A DNA stretch of 25,131 nucleotides from Pontimonas sp964350865 (GTDB lineage: Bacteria; Actinomycetota; Actinomycetes; Actinomycetales; Microbacteriaceae), in NCBI GenBank assembly GCA_964350865.1, contig CAYGLJ010000015.1:1-25131 (forward strand). Reading direction: 5' to 3'. The position numbers were made by a program, and so were the translations under genes. The notes under the pieces are model-generated. The model worked only from the letters and a program-made list of their open reading frames with translations, made no database searches and had not been told where the DNA came from. Shown in pieces: positions 8,175-14,682 of the stretch. Position 1 is the stretch's first letter. Every line of letters begins with the position of its first letter.

Positions 8175-8597
8175 ATGGATGAGGTTGGAGAGCACAATGG
8201 AGCTCTTCGTGTGATTGACGTTGGGCGCATTTCTCACTCGTTCTAGCGCGTCCTCTAACGCTGCGATGTCCTTGGCGCGCAAATGGACGATTGCATCCGC
8301 GTCGCCGCTGACTGTTCCGGCATCGATCACTTCGGGAACCCCCTGGAGAATCCGACGCAAATCGTTGGGCGAGACTGTGCCCTGGCAAAACAGTTCCACG
8401 TAAGCCTCCACCGCGAGACCCTCGACTGTCGGATCAACCAGGACGGTAAAACCTCGGATCGTGCCCTCGGCCACCATTTTGTCGACACGTCTCTTGACAG
8501 CTGAGGCGGATAGACCGACGATGTCGCCAATATCGCCATAGTTAGCGCGGGCGTTGTGGCGAAGCTCGCCAATGATTTTGTGGTCAATTGCGTCCAT
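8160..8597 (-). CDS. Lrp/AsnC-family transcriptional regulator
   Basis: A 145-residue regulator of normal Lrp/AsnC size. The N-terminal winged helix-turn-helix runs through IIGELRHNARANYGDIGDIVGLSASAVKRRVDKM (about 8-41). The C-terminal RAM/effector domain contains VEAYVELFCQG and the GDADAIVHLRAKD segment, which usually forms the amino-acid-binding face. The start at 8597 gives the standard D-x-x-D/H-x-x-I-I N-terminus and lies 6 nt after TACAAT, so the mRNA is probably leaderless. It is divergent from the arginine-dihydrolase-like gene and converges on putA. Established knowledge: Lrp-type regulators often control neighbouring amino-acid catabolic genes. I infer control of arginine/ornithine/proline breakdown and autoregulation; the effector is unknown. 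Confidence 0.9.
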   Translation of the reverse strand: MDAIDHKIIGELRHNARANYGDIGDIVGLSASAVKRRVDKMVAEGTIRGFTVLVDPTVEGLAVEAYVELFCQGTVSPNDLRRILQGVPEVIDAGTVSGDADAIVHLRAKDIAALEDALERVRNAPNVNHTKSSIVLSNLIHRPRD

Positions 8598-8603
8598 AGG
8601 GGC

Positions 8604-8609
8604 ATTGTA
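8604..8609 (-). promoter_or_regulatory. -10 element TACAAT of the Lrp-type regulator
   Basis: On the minus strand TACAAT (five of six to TATAAT) is followed by 6 nt and the ATG, so the predicted transcription start coincides with the first base of the codon. Confidence 0.55.
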
Positions 8610-8637
8610 TGCAAGAAATCTGCTAATCACGCCACAA

Positions 8638-8658
8638 AAACGCAGAATATCCGCGTTT
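8638..8658. promoter_or_regulatory. Candidate Lrp/AsnC operator (inverted repeat AAACGC-N9-GCGTTT)
   Basis: Perfect 6-bp arms AAACGC (8638-8643) and GCGTTT (8653-8658) flank an AT-rich centre AGAATATCC between the divergent regulator and arginine-dihydrolase-like genes. A further GCGTTT at 8674-8679, inside the near-dyad GAAAATAAGCGTTTC (8666-8680), lies exactly 21 bp further on, two helical turns. AT-centred dyads repeated on one helix face fit Lrp-family binding. Confidence 0.5.
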
Positions 8659-8688
8659 AGACTCAGAAAATAAGCGTTTCCTGCGTGA

Positions 8689-8694
8689 GAGACT
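8689..8694 (+). promoter_or_regulatory. -10-like GAGACT, leaderless start
   Basis: GAGACT is followed by 6 nt and ATG 8701. It is downstream of the candidate Lrp operators, so a bound regulator could act on this promoter. Confidence 0.4.
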
Positions 8695-8700
8695 CGAGAC

Positions 8701-9546
8701 ATGACTGCAACTTTGGAGACCTCCCCTAGCTCAACCACCCCATCACTTCAGGCGACTGCGCCGACCGTCTTGATGTGTCGGCCTGAGCACTTCACTGTCA
8801 GCTACCGGATCAACCCCTGGATGCACCCCGAAGATCCCACCGACACTTCGTTGGCGCTGAGGCAATGGACAGTCCTCTATGACACGTATGTTGATTTGGG
8901 CTTCACGGTTCAGCTCATTGATTCCCTTCCTGGGTTACCGGACATGGTCTATGCAGCCAACGGTGGCTTTGTTCTTGACGGGATTGCCTATGGCGCACAG
9001 TTCCACTATCCCGAGCGCCAACCTGAGGGTCCCGCCTACATGGACTGGTTCCGATCCCAAGGGCTTGATGTTCGGGAGCCCAAGTCAACCAACGAGGGTG
9101 AGGGCGATTTTCTCCTCGTCGGTGACACGATTCTCGCGGCGTCTGGTTTCCGCAGTGACACCTCGAGTCACCAAGAGATCGCCGACATTTATGGACGTGA
9201 AGTCGTTTCCCTCCAGCTGGTCAACCCGAGCTACTACCACCTGGACACAGCTCTGGCCGTGATCGACCCCACCACTATCGCGTATCTACCGAGCGCTTTT
9301 GATGAGGCGTCGCTGTCGATTCTCCGCGAACGCTACCCCGACGCCATCATCGCCACCGAAGAGGACGCGGCTTTCCTAGGGCTCAACAGCTTTAGCGACG
9401 GCCACAATGTGGTGATCGCTGAGCGCGCGACAACCTTTGCGAAAGACCTCGCCGAGCGTGGGTATAACCCGATCGGTGTTGACCTCTCCGAGCTTCTGCT
9501 CGGTGGAGGAGGCGTCAAGTGTTGCACTTTAGAGTTGAGGGCATGA
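8701..9546 (+). CDS. Dimethylargininase/arginine dihydrolase-like guanidino-modifying enzyme
   Basis: A 281-residue member of the amidinotransferase/guanidine-modifying superfamily (DDAH, arginine deiminase, AgrE/ArgZ). Visible active-site elements are PDMVYAAN (80-87), EGEGDF (132-137), YYHLD with His180 and Asp182, and the terminal GGG-x-x-C-x-T motif with Cys274 as the likely nucleophile. DDAH hydrolyses methylarginine to citrulline. Cyanobacterial ArgZ/AgrE converts arginine to ornithine, CO2 and ammonia, and an Asn in the PDMV-x-x-N motif is important for that second activity. Asn87 and the overlap (ATGA) with ornithine aminotransferase favour ornithine as product, but this is inference. 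As I recall it, the arrangement of AsnC regulator, this enzyme and RocD also occurs in mycobacteria. Confidence 0.82.
   Translation: MTATLETSPSSTTPSLQATAPTVLMCRPEHFTVSYRINPWMHPEDPTDTSLALRQWTVLYDTYVDLGFTVQLIDSLPGLPDMVYAANGGFVLDGIAYGAQFHYPERQPEGPAYMDWFRSQGLDVREPKSTNEGEGDFLLVGDTILAASGFRSDTSSHQEIADIYGREVVSLQLVNPSYYHLDTALAVIDPTTIAYLPSAFDEASLSILRERYPDAIIATEEDAAFLGLNSFSDGHNVVIAERATTFAKDLAERGYNPIGVDLSELLLGGGGVKCCTLELRA
9530..9535 (+). promoter_or_regulatory. -10-like TAGAGT just before rocD
   Basis: TAGAGT, inside the end of the upstream gene, lies 7 nt before ATG 9543. It may give a secondary leaderless rocD transcript. The ATGA overlap equally supports translational coupling. Confidence 0.25.
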
Positions 9547-10766
9547 GCCGCCGACTGAGCACCCCTGACGTCCTGGAGCTGGAGCAGCGCTCGCTCACCA
9601 GGAACTACAACCCCTTGCCGGTGGTGGCAGCCAAGGCCAAGGGTGCTTGGGTCTGGGATGTGGAGGGTAAAAAGTATCTCGATTGCTTGGCCGCGTACTC
9701 CGCCGTCAACTTTGGGCACTCGAACCCCACCTTGATTCGTGCAGCCAAGCGCCAGCTGGGTCGGGTCACTCTGACCTCACGTGCTTTCCACCACGACAAA
9801 CTTGGCCTCTTCGCGAAAGAGCTCGCTGACTTGCTCGGCATGGACATGGTGTTGCCGATGAACTCCGGCGCCGAGGCAGTGGAGAGCGCCGTCAAGGTTG
9901 CGAGGGCGTGGGGATATCGCGTCAAAGGCGTTCAGGCCAACAAGGCGACCATTGTGGTGGCGAAGAACAACTTCCACGGACGCACCATATCCATCGTGAG
10001 TTTCTCCTCCGATGAGTCCTCGAGAAAAGATTTCGGCCCCTTTACCCCCGGTTTTGTTCAGGTCGACTATGGAGACATTGAGGCACTGGAGAAAGCAATT
10101 ACGGACAACACGGTCGCAGTGTTGCTCGAGCCCATTCAGGGTGAAGCGGGAATCATTACGCCGCCCAAGGGATACCTGAAGGCTGTGCGGGCGCTGACGA
10201 AGAAGAAGAACGTGTTGATGATCGCCGATGAGATTCAGTCGGGACTGGGTCGCACCGGAGCGACCGTGCAGTGCCAGAACGAGAAAGTCGTGCCTGACAT
10301 GTTCATCCTGGGCAAAGCGCTCGGTGGCGGCATCGTCCCCGTCAGCGCTGTCGTGGGGAAAGCCGATGTCATGGCTGTGTTGAAGCCAGGACAGCACGGT
10401 TCCACCTTTGGGGGAAACCCGCTTGCTGCTGCGGTAGGACTTGCGGTGGTGCGGATCCTCGCCAAGGGAGATATGCAAAAGCGATCTGAGCGCTTGGGCA
10501 AGCACCTCCACAAGCGCCTCAAGAAGTTAGTGGGCAAGGGAGTGCTTGCGGTGCGGGGAGTGGGCCTTTGGGCGGGAATCGACATTGACCCAAAACTCGC
10601 AACTGGCCGCGAGGTCTGCGAGGCACTCATGGCGAAGGGTGTGCTGGCTAAAGACACCCACGGGTCCACCATTCGCTTGGCCCCTCCGATCGTTGTCTCC
10701 AAGAAGGACCTCGACTGGGGGATTGATCAGCTGGAGAATGTTCTCCGGGAACTCTCAGCGAAATAA
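9543..10766 (+). CDS. rocD: Ornithine--oxo-acid transaminase (ornithine aminotransferase)
   Basis: A 407-residue class III PLP aminotransferase that converts ornithine plus 2-oxoglutarate to glutamate semialdehyde plus glutamate. Signatures are the N-terminal NYNPLPVV, the phosphate-binding MNSGAEAVESAVKVAR, NNFHGRTISIVSFS, EPIQGEAGI, the acidic ADEIQSGLGRTG, and the PLP lysine Lys258 in ILGKALGGG. STFGGNPLAAAV is the typical C-terminal-side motif. Length and motifs match RocD rather than acetylornithine transaminase (ArgD), and no arginine-biosynthesis genes are nearby. ATG 9543 overlaps the preceding TGA (ATGA), so the two are translationally coupled. Its product is in equilibrium with P5C, the substrate of the PutA aldehyde dehydrogenase encoded just upstream. 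Confidence 0.92.
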   Translation: MSRRLSTPDVLELEQRSLTRNYNPLPVVAAKAKGAWVWDVEGKKYLDCLAAYSAVNFGHSNPTLIRAAKRQLGRVTLTSRAFHHDKLGLFAKELADLLGMDMVLPMNSGAEAVESAVKVARAWGYRVKGVQANKATIVVAKNNFHGRTISIVSFSSDESSRKDFGPFTPGFVQVDYGDIEALEKAITDNTVAVLLEPIQGEAGIITPPKGYLKAVRALTKKKNVLMIADEIQSGLGRTGATVQCQNEKVVPDMFILGKALGGGIVPVSAVVGKADVMAVLKPGQHGSTFGGNPLAAAVGLAVVRILAKGDMQKRSERLGKHLHKRLKKLVGKGVLAVRGVGLWAGIDIDPKLATGREVCEALMAKGVLAKDTHGSTIRLAPPIVVSKKDLDWGIDQLENVLRELSAK

Positions 10767-10790
10767 TCTCTATAGCCCTTCCCTCTCGAG

Positions 10791-10814
10791 CTAGGTTAGG
10801 CTAACCTAACCTAG
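10791..10814. promoter_or_regulatory. DtxR/IdeR iron box
   Basis: Arms CTAGGTTAGG (10791-10800) and CCTAACCTAG (10805-10814) are exact reverse complements around CTAA. Bases 10791-10809 match 18 of 19 positions of the DtxR/IdeR consensus (TTAGGTTAG-S-CTAACCTAA). It overlaps two TAACCT hexamers that could act as -10 elements, 55 nt before the iron importer. Iron-loaded regulator binding here would block transcription. As RNA it could also fold and help end the rocD message. Confidence 0.92.
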
Positions 10815-10858
10815 ACGCACTCACACAGAGGTGACTGTCTCTCACCCCTTCGTCTCTC

Positions 10859-10864
10859 AAGGAG
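10859..10864 (+). promoter_or_regulatory. Shine-Dalgarno AAGGAG of the iron-binding lipoprotein gene
   Basis: AAGGAG followed by AACA and ATG 10869. The long leader (about 50 nt) with a strong site contrasts with the many leaderless genes around it. Confidence 0.75.
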
Positions 10865-10868
10865 AACA

Positions 10869-11957
10869 ATGTCTGTATCTGCGCGCCTTCGTGGTGTTGC
10901 CCTTGTCCTCGGTTCCGCTCTCGCCTTGGCGAGCTGCGCGGTAGCACCGGAAGCTGAGGTTTCGGAAGAAACAGCACCTCTGGAAGAGACAATCGACGAG
11001 GTAGTCATCGAGCCGGTGGCTGATGACTACGTCATCCTGTATTCCGGGCGCAACGAAAGCCTCGTGCAGCCGCTGATTGACACCTTCACCGAGCAGACCG
11101 GCATCACCGTGGATATTCGCTACGCCGGAAGCTCCGAGCTCGCGGCACAACTTCTCGAGGAGGGCGCAGACAGCCCAGCTGCAGTGTTTCTCTCTCAGGA
11201 TGCGGGTGCCCTTGGAGCCCTCAGCCTCGAAGGTCTTTTTGCAGAGCTCCCCTCCGACATCACGGAGCGAGTTGACCCGGCCTTCACCTCCTATGACGAC
11301 AGCTGGGTGGGAATTACCGGACGCGCGCGAGTCATTGTTTATGACAGCGAGACCGTAAGTGTGGACGACCTGCCCACCACGGCTGACGAGATTGTCGCGC
11401 CACAGTGGTCCGGAAAAGTCGCTGTCGCGCCAGGCAATGCGAGCTTCCAATCCTTTGTGACTGCGTATCGAGTCCTCGAGGGGGACAGTGCCGCTGACCA
11501 GTGGGTCGCCGGTCTCACCATCAATGACCCGCAGATTTTTGAGGGCAATGGTGCCATCCTCGAGGCCGTGAACGAGGGGACAATCCCGCTCGGTCTGATC
11601 AACCACTACTACTGGGAGCGGCTTGCCTTTGAGCGTGGAGGAGAGAATCTCCGTGCACAGTTGCACTTCACCGAGGCGGGGGATCCAGCATCGATCGTGA
11701 ATGTGACCGGGATGGGCCTCCTCAAGGCGCAAAGCTTTGACCTGGACGCGGTGGAATTGATTGAGTTTTTCGTCTCGGATGACGCCCAGCGGTACTTCGT
11801 CGAGCAGACCTTTGAATACCCGCTCGTTCCGGGAATCAGCGCCCCCGAAGGACTCCCCACCTTGGACGACCTTGCTGTGGCCGACTTCGACCTCTCCGAC
11901 CTCGCTACTCTGAAAGAGACCCAGGATCTCCTGCGAAAGTATGGGTTGATTCTCTAA
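10869..11957 (+). CDS. Ferric-iron ABC transporter substrate-binding lipoprotein (FbpA/FutA-like)
   Basis: A 362-residue extracytoplasmic binding protein. The N-terminal signal peptide ends in the lipobox L20-A-S-C23, so Cys23 is lipidated and anchors it to the outer face of the membrane. An acidic linker (about 24-52) leads into DYVILYSGRNESLVQPLIDTF, the start of the class II iron-binding fold (SBP_bac family 1/6). WVGITGRARVIVYDS and NHYYWER are family segments, and adjacent Tyr247/Tyr248 correspond to the tyrosines that bind Fe3+ in FbpA/FutA proteins. The operon continues with permease and ATPase genes and is headed by an IdeR box, which strongly supports iron as substrate. Whether it takes free Fe3+ or a chelate is not visible. 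Confidence 0.92.
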   Translation: MSVSARLRGVALVLGSALALASCAVAPEAEVSEETAPLEETIDEVVIEPVADDYVILYSGRNESLVQPLIDTFTEQTGITVDIRYAGSSELAAQLLEEGADSPAAVFLSQDAGALGALSLEGLFAELPSDITERVDPAFTSYDDSWVGITGRARVIVYDSETVSVDDLPTTADEIVAPQWSGKVAVAPGNASFQSFVTAYRVLEGDSAADQWVAGLTINDPQIFEGNGAILEAVNEGTIPLGLINHYYWERLAFERGGENLRAQLHFTEAGDPASIVNVTGMGLLKAQSFDLDAVELIEFFVSDDAQRYFVEQTFEYPLVPGISAPEGLPTLDDLAVADFDLSDLATLKETQDLLRKYGLIL

Positions 11958-11982
11958 CTCGGTCCGAGTAAGAAAGGCCTTT

Positions 11983-13554
11983 GTGCCCACCACCAGAACA
12001 CCAGAGCTCACCCCTGCGCCAGTCGCAGGGGTGTCTCGTGTGGGCAGACCACCGGCCTGGCTCACGACTCTGGCCGTCTTGGCGGTGGCTACCGTGGCCA
12101 TTCCCCTGGTCTATCTCGGCGTGCGAGCATCCGAGGTGCCCTTCTCCGAGGTCATGGTGATTCTCTCCAGACCGTTGGTGGGTGAGCTACTCCTGAACAC
12201 CATTGGCTTGAGTGTCGCCGTGTCCGCCACGGCGATTGCCATGGGAACAGTGATTGCGACAATTGTGACGAGGCTGCGTATCGGAGCAGCTCGCACGTGG
12301 CTCCTGATCTCCGCTTTACCCTTGGCAGTCCCTTCCTATCTGGCGTCCTATGGGTGGCTTGTGGTGGTGCCAAGCCTGAACGGTTTTTGGCCCAGTTGGG
12401 CATTGCTGAGTGCGGTCACCATCCCCTATGTGACGCTCCCAGTCGCGGCAGTGTTGCGAGGGACCTCAGCAGATGGTGAAGCCGTCGCCAGGACTCTCGG
12501 GCTTCGCCCCACACAAGCTTTTTGGCGGGTGACCTGGCCCCAGGTTCGACCCGCAGCAATCGCCGGAGGTCTCCTGGTGTTTCTCTACACCTTGAGTGAC
12601 TTTGGTTTGGTCGCAATGCTCCGGTTCCAAACCCTCACCTGGGGAGTTCAACAGGCCTACGCGGCGAGCTTTGATCGCTCTCAAGCCGCGGTGCTCGCCC
12701 TGCTACTTGTAGTCATTGCGGTGATTGTGGTGGCGGCGGAGCGCGGAGCGAGAGGATCTCTGAAGCGGACCACCGCAATTCATTCCACCAAGGAACCACT
12801 CTCGCCACTTGTCAGAATCATCTTCACTGTGGTGGTGGCGTTGCCTCCCCTGGTAGGCGTTGTCGTTCCCCTCCTGGGATTGGCGGGGCGCCTCGCTGAA
12901 GCTACGACCCTGCGCTCGATCAATCCTCAAGGTCTTATCGAGGCCACAACCACCACGATTGGTGTGTCAGTGGCGGCAGCAGTTGTCGCGCTCCTCCTCG
13001 CTCTGCCATTGGCTGCGCTTGCGGCGAGGTACACGAACCGATGGATCCCCACTCTCGAAGGTGCGGGGTATCTCTCGAATGGTCTGCCCGGGATTGTCGT
13101 GGGGCTCTCTCTGGTGTTCTTCTCACTCTCGGTGCTTCCGGCGCTCTATCAAACGGTCGCGGTGTTGGTCTTTGCGTACGCGGTGCTGTTTATGCCGAAA
13201 GCTCTGGGGACAGCTCGAGCCAGCATTGAAGGCGTCTCTGTTGACCTGATCAATGTGGCACGGACTCTTGGTGCCTCCCGCTTTCAGGCATGGTGGCGAG
13301 TCACCGTTCCCCTGGCCCTCCCGGGAATTGGAATTGGGGCTCTCCTCGTGGCCATCACCACCATGAAGGAGCTTCCCGCAACGCTGCTGTTGCGCCCTAT
13401 CGGCTCGAGTACCCTGGCGACCGAGCTGTGGTCGAGGACCGCAGCAGGTGAGTTCGGGGCCGCTGCCCCCTATGCGGCTGTTCTTGTTCTGGTCGCAGCA
13501 ATTCCTGCGATGATTCTCTCGGGTGTTCGATCTGTCGCGAAGGAGGAGCTGTGA
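11983..13554 (+). CDS. Ferric-iron ABC transporter permease, fused two-domain (FbpB-like)
   Basis: A 523-residue membrane protein with about twelve helices, made of two homologous BPD_transp_1 permease domains (about 60-255 and 310-515). Each domain carries an EAA-type coupling loop. The first is around ARTLGLRPTQAFWRVTWPQ and the second around ARTLGASRFQAWWRVTVPL, the contact sites for the ATPase. This duplicated layout is the standard form of FbpB/SfuB iron permeases. GTG 11983 is preceded by AAAGG at 5 nt spacing and lies 25 nt after the lipoprotein gene, so they form one operon. The end overlaps the ATPase gene by 4 nt (GTGA). Confidence 0.92.
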   Translation: MPTTRTPELTPAPVAGVSRVGRPPAWLTTLAVLAVATVAIPLVYLGVRASEVPFSEVMVILSRPLVGELLLNTIGLSVAVSATAIAMGTVIATIVTRLRIGAARTWLLISALPLAVPSYLASYGWLVVVPSLNGFWPSWALLSAVTIPYVTLPVAAVLRGTSADGEAVARTLGLRPTQAFWRVTWPQVRPAAIAGGLLVFLYTLSDFGLVAMLRFQTLTWGVQQAYAASFDRSQAAVLALLLVVIAVIVVAAERGARGSLKRTTAIHSTKEPLSPLVRIIFTVVVALPPLVGVVVPLLGLAGRLAEATTLRSINPQGLIEATTTTIGVSVAAAVVALLLALPLAALAARYTNRWIPTLEGAGYLSNGLPGIVVGLSLVFFSLSVLPALYQTVAVLVFAYAVLFMPKALGTARASIEGVSVDLINVARTLGASRFQAWWRVTVPLALPGIGIGALLVAITTMKELPATLLLRPIGSSTLATELWSRTAAGEFGAAAPYAAVLVLVAAIPAMILSGVRSVAKEEL

Positions 13555-14678
13555 CCACGCTTACGCTGAACAACATCAGCCTCTCCTATGGCTCCAGGCA
13601 GGCCCTTCGCGATGTCTCTCTCGTTGTCCCCTCCGGGTCTCTGGTTGCCATTTTGGGGCCCTCCGGGTGTGGCAAAACCAGTTTGTTGATGGCGCTTGCC
13701 GGTCTTGTGTCCATCGACTCGGGAACCATCACTGTGGGATCGAGGGAGCTCTCCTCCGCCGGGCACCGTGTCCCCCCCGAGCAGAGGGGAATTGGTTGGG
13801 TCCCGCAAGAATCGTCACTCTTCCCCCACCTCAGTGTGGGAGACAACATTGGTTTCTCTCTGCCCAAAGGTCGCAGGCGGACTGAGCGCGTTGAGGAGCT
13901 TGCCTCCCTGATCGGGCTCCAGGGGTTTACCGACCGCGCCCCCGGTCAACTCTCTGGCGGTCAAGCTCAACGCGTGGCTCTCGCCAGAGCGCTTGCCCCA
14001 GCACCTGATGTGCTCCTACTCGATGAGCCCTTCGGAGCTCTGGATAGTGTCTTGCGCCATTCGTTAGGTCGAGATGTGGCGCGCATCCTGCGGGAACAGG
14101 AAACCACCGCGATCATGGTGACCCATGATCGTGAGGAGGCCCTCGATTTGGCGGACTTTGTCGCGGTCATGGACAACGGTCGCATCGTCCAAGTGGGGAC
14201 ACCCTTGGAGATCTATGAATCCCCTGCAACACCGTGGGTGGCCTCCTTTGTCGGAGACACGGTGGAGTTGGAGGGAACCTGGAAAGACGATGCCCTGAAT
14301 TGCCAGCAGTGCGGTGCTAAAGATTTCTGCGGCCCCGCGGAGAATCGATTGGGGTGCACGGGACATGTGCTGTGCGCACTGGGTGATGTGGCGGCCACCT
14401 CGCAAGGTTTAGAGCCCAGAAGTGGGGACACTGTGCGAGTCGTGGTTCGTCCTGAATGGCTCGTTCCCTCGCCCTCCGGTATCGCCGCCAAGGTCAGGGG
14501 TGTCTCCTACGCAGGGCACGATGCTCTCGTGGAATTTGAGCTCACCGGTCATCCCGAGCGCGTTCGCGCTCGGATTGCAGCGCCATTCTTGCCCTCAGTG
14601 GGACAAGACTTCCATTTGGCGTTGCGTCACCCCGCGCTGGTGTTCCCGGTGGATGACCATGAGGGCGCGTTAGCCTGA
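13551..14678 (+). CDS. Ferric-iron ABC transporter ATPase (FbpC-like) with cysteine-rich C-terminal segment
   Basis: A 375-residue ATPase that powers the iron importer at the cytoplasmic face. Walker A GPSGCGKTS is at 36-44, signature LSGGQ at 134-138, Walker B LLLDEP at 155-160 and switch His192. The C-terminal third resembles the TOBE/MalK-like regulatory domain (RVVVRPEWL, about 300). Between ATPase core and regulatory domain sits an unusual cluster C251-x2-C254-x5-C260-x8-C269-x5-C275, with His272 nearby. Such a segment could hold a metal or Fe-S cluster and sense iron; this is inference, and I do not recall it in characterised FbpC proteins. The GTG start overlaps the permease stop (GTGA), implying translational coupling. 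Confidence 0.9.
   Translation: MTTLTLNNISLSYGSRQALRDVSLVVPSGSLVAILGPSGCGKTSLLMALAGLVSIDSGTITVGSRELSSAGHRVPPEQRGIGWVPQESSLFPHLSVGDNIGFSLPKGRRRTERVEELASLIGLQGFTDRAPGQLSGGQAQRVALARALAPAPDVLLLDEPFGALDSVLRHSLGRDVARILREQETTAIMVTHDREEALDLADFVAVMDNGRIVQVGTPLEIYESPATPWVASFVGDTVELEGTWKDDALNCQQCGAKDFCGPAENRLGCTGHVLCALGDVAATSQGLEPRSGDTVRVVVRPEWLVPSPSGIAAKVRGVSYAGHDALVEFELTGHPERVRARIAAPFLPSVGQDFHLALRHPALVFPVDDHEGALA
14671..14676 (+). promoter_or_regulatory. -10-like TAGCCT, leaderless start
   Basis: TAGCCT, ending at the first base of the ATPase stop codon, is followed by 6 nt and ATG 14683. It suggests that the next gene has its own transcript despite the 4-nt gap to the iron operon. Confidence 0.4.
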
Positions 14679-14682
14679 GAGC

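Noticed and set aside
10857..12101. Antisense frame of 414 codons opposite the iron-binding lipoprotein gene, and similar ones at 4702-5622 and 16657-17619.
   Set aside because: Each lies over a gene with full family motifs, starts without a ribosome-binding site or -10 hexamer, and has low-complexity, domain-free translation.
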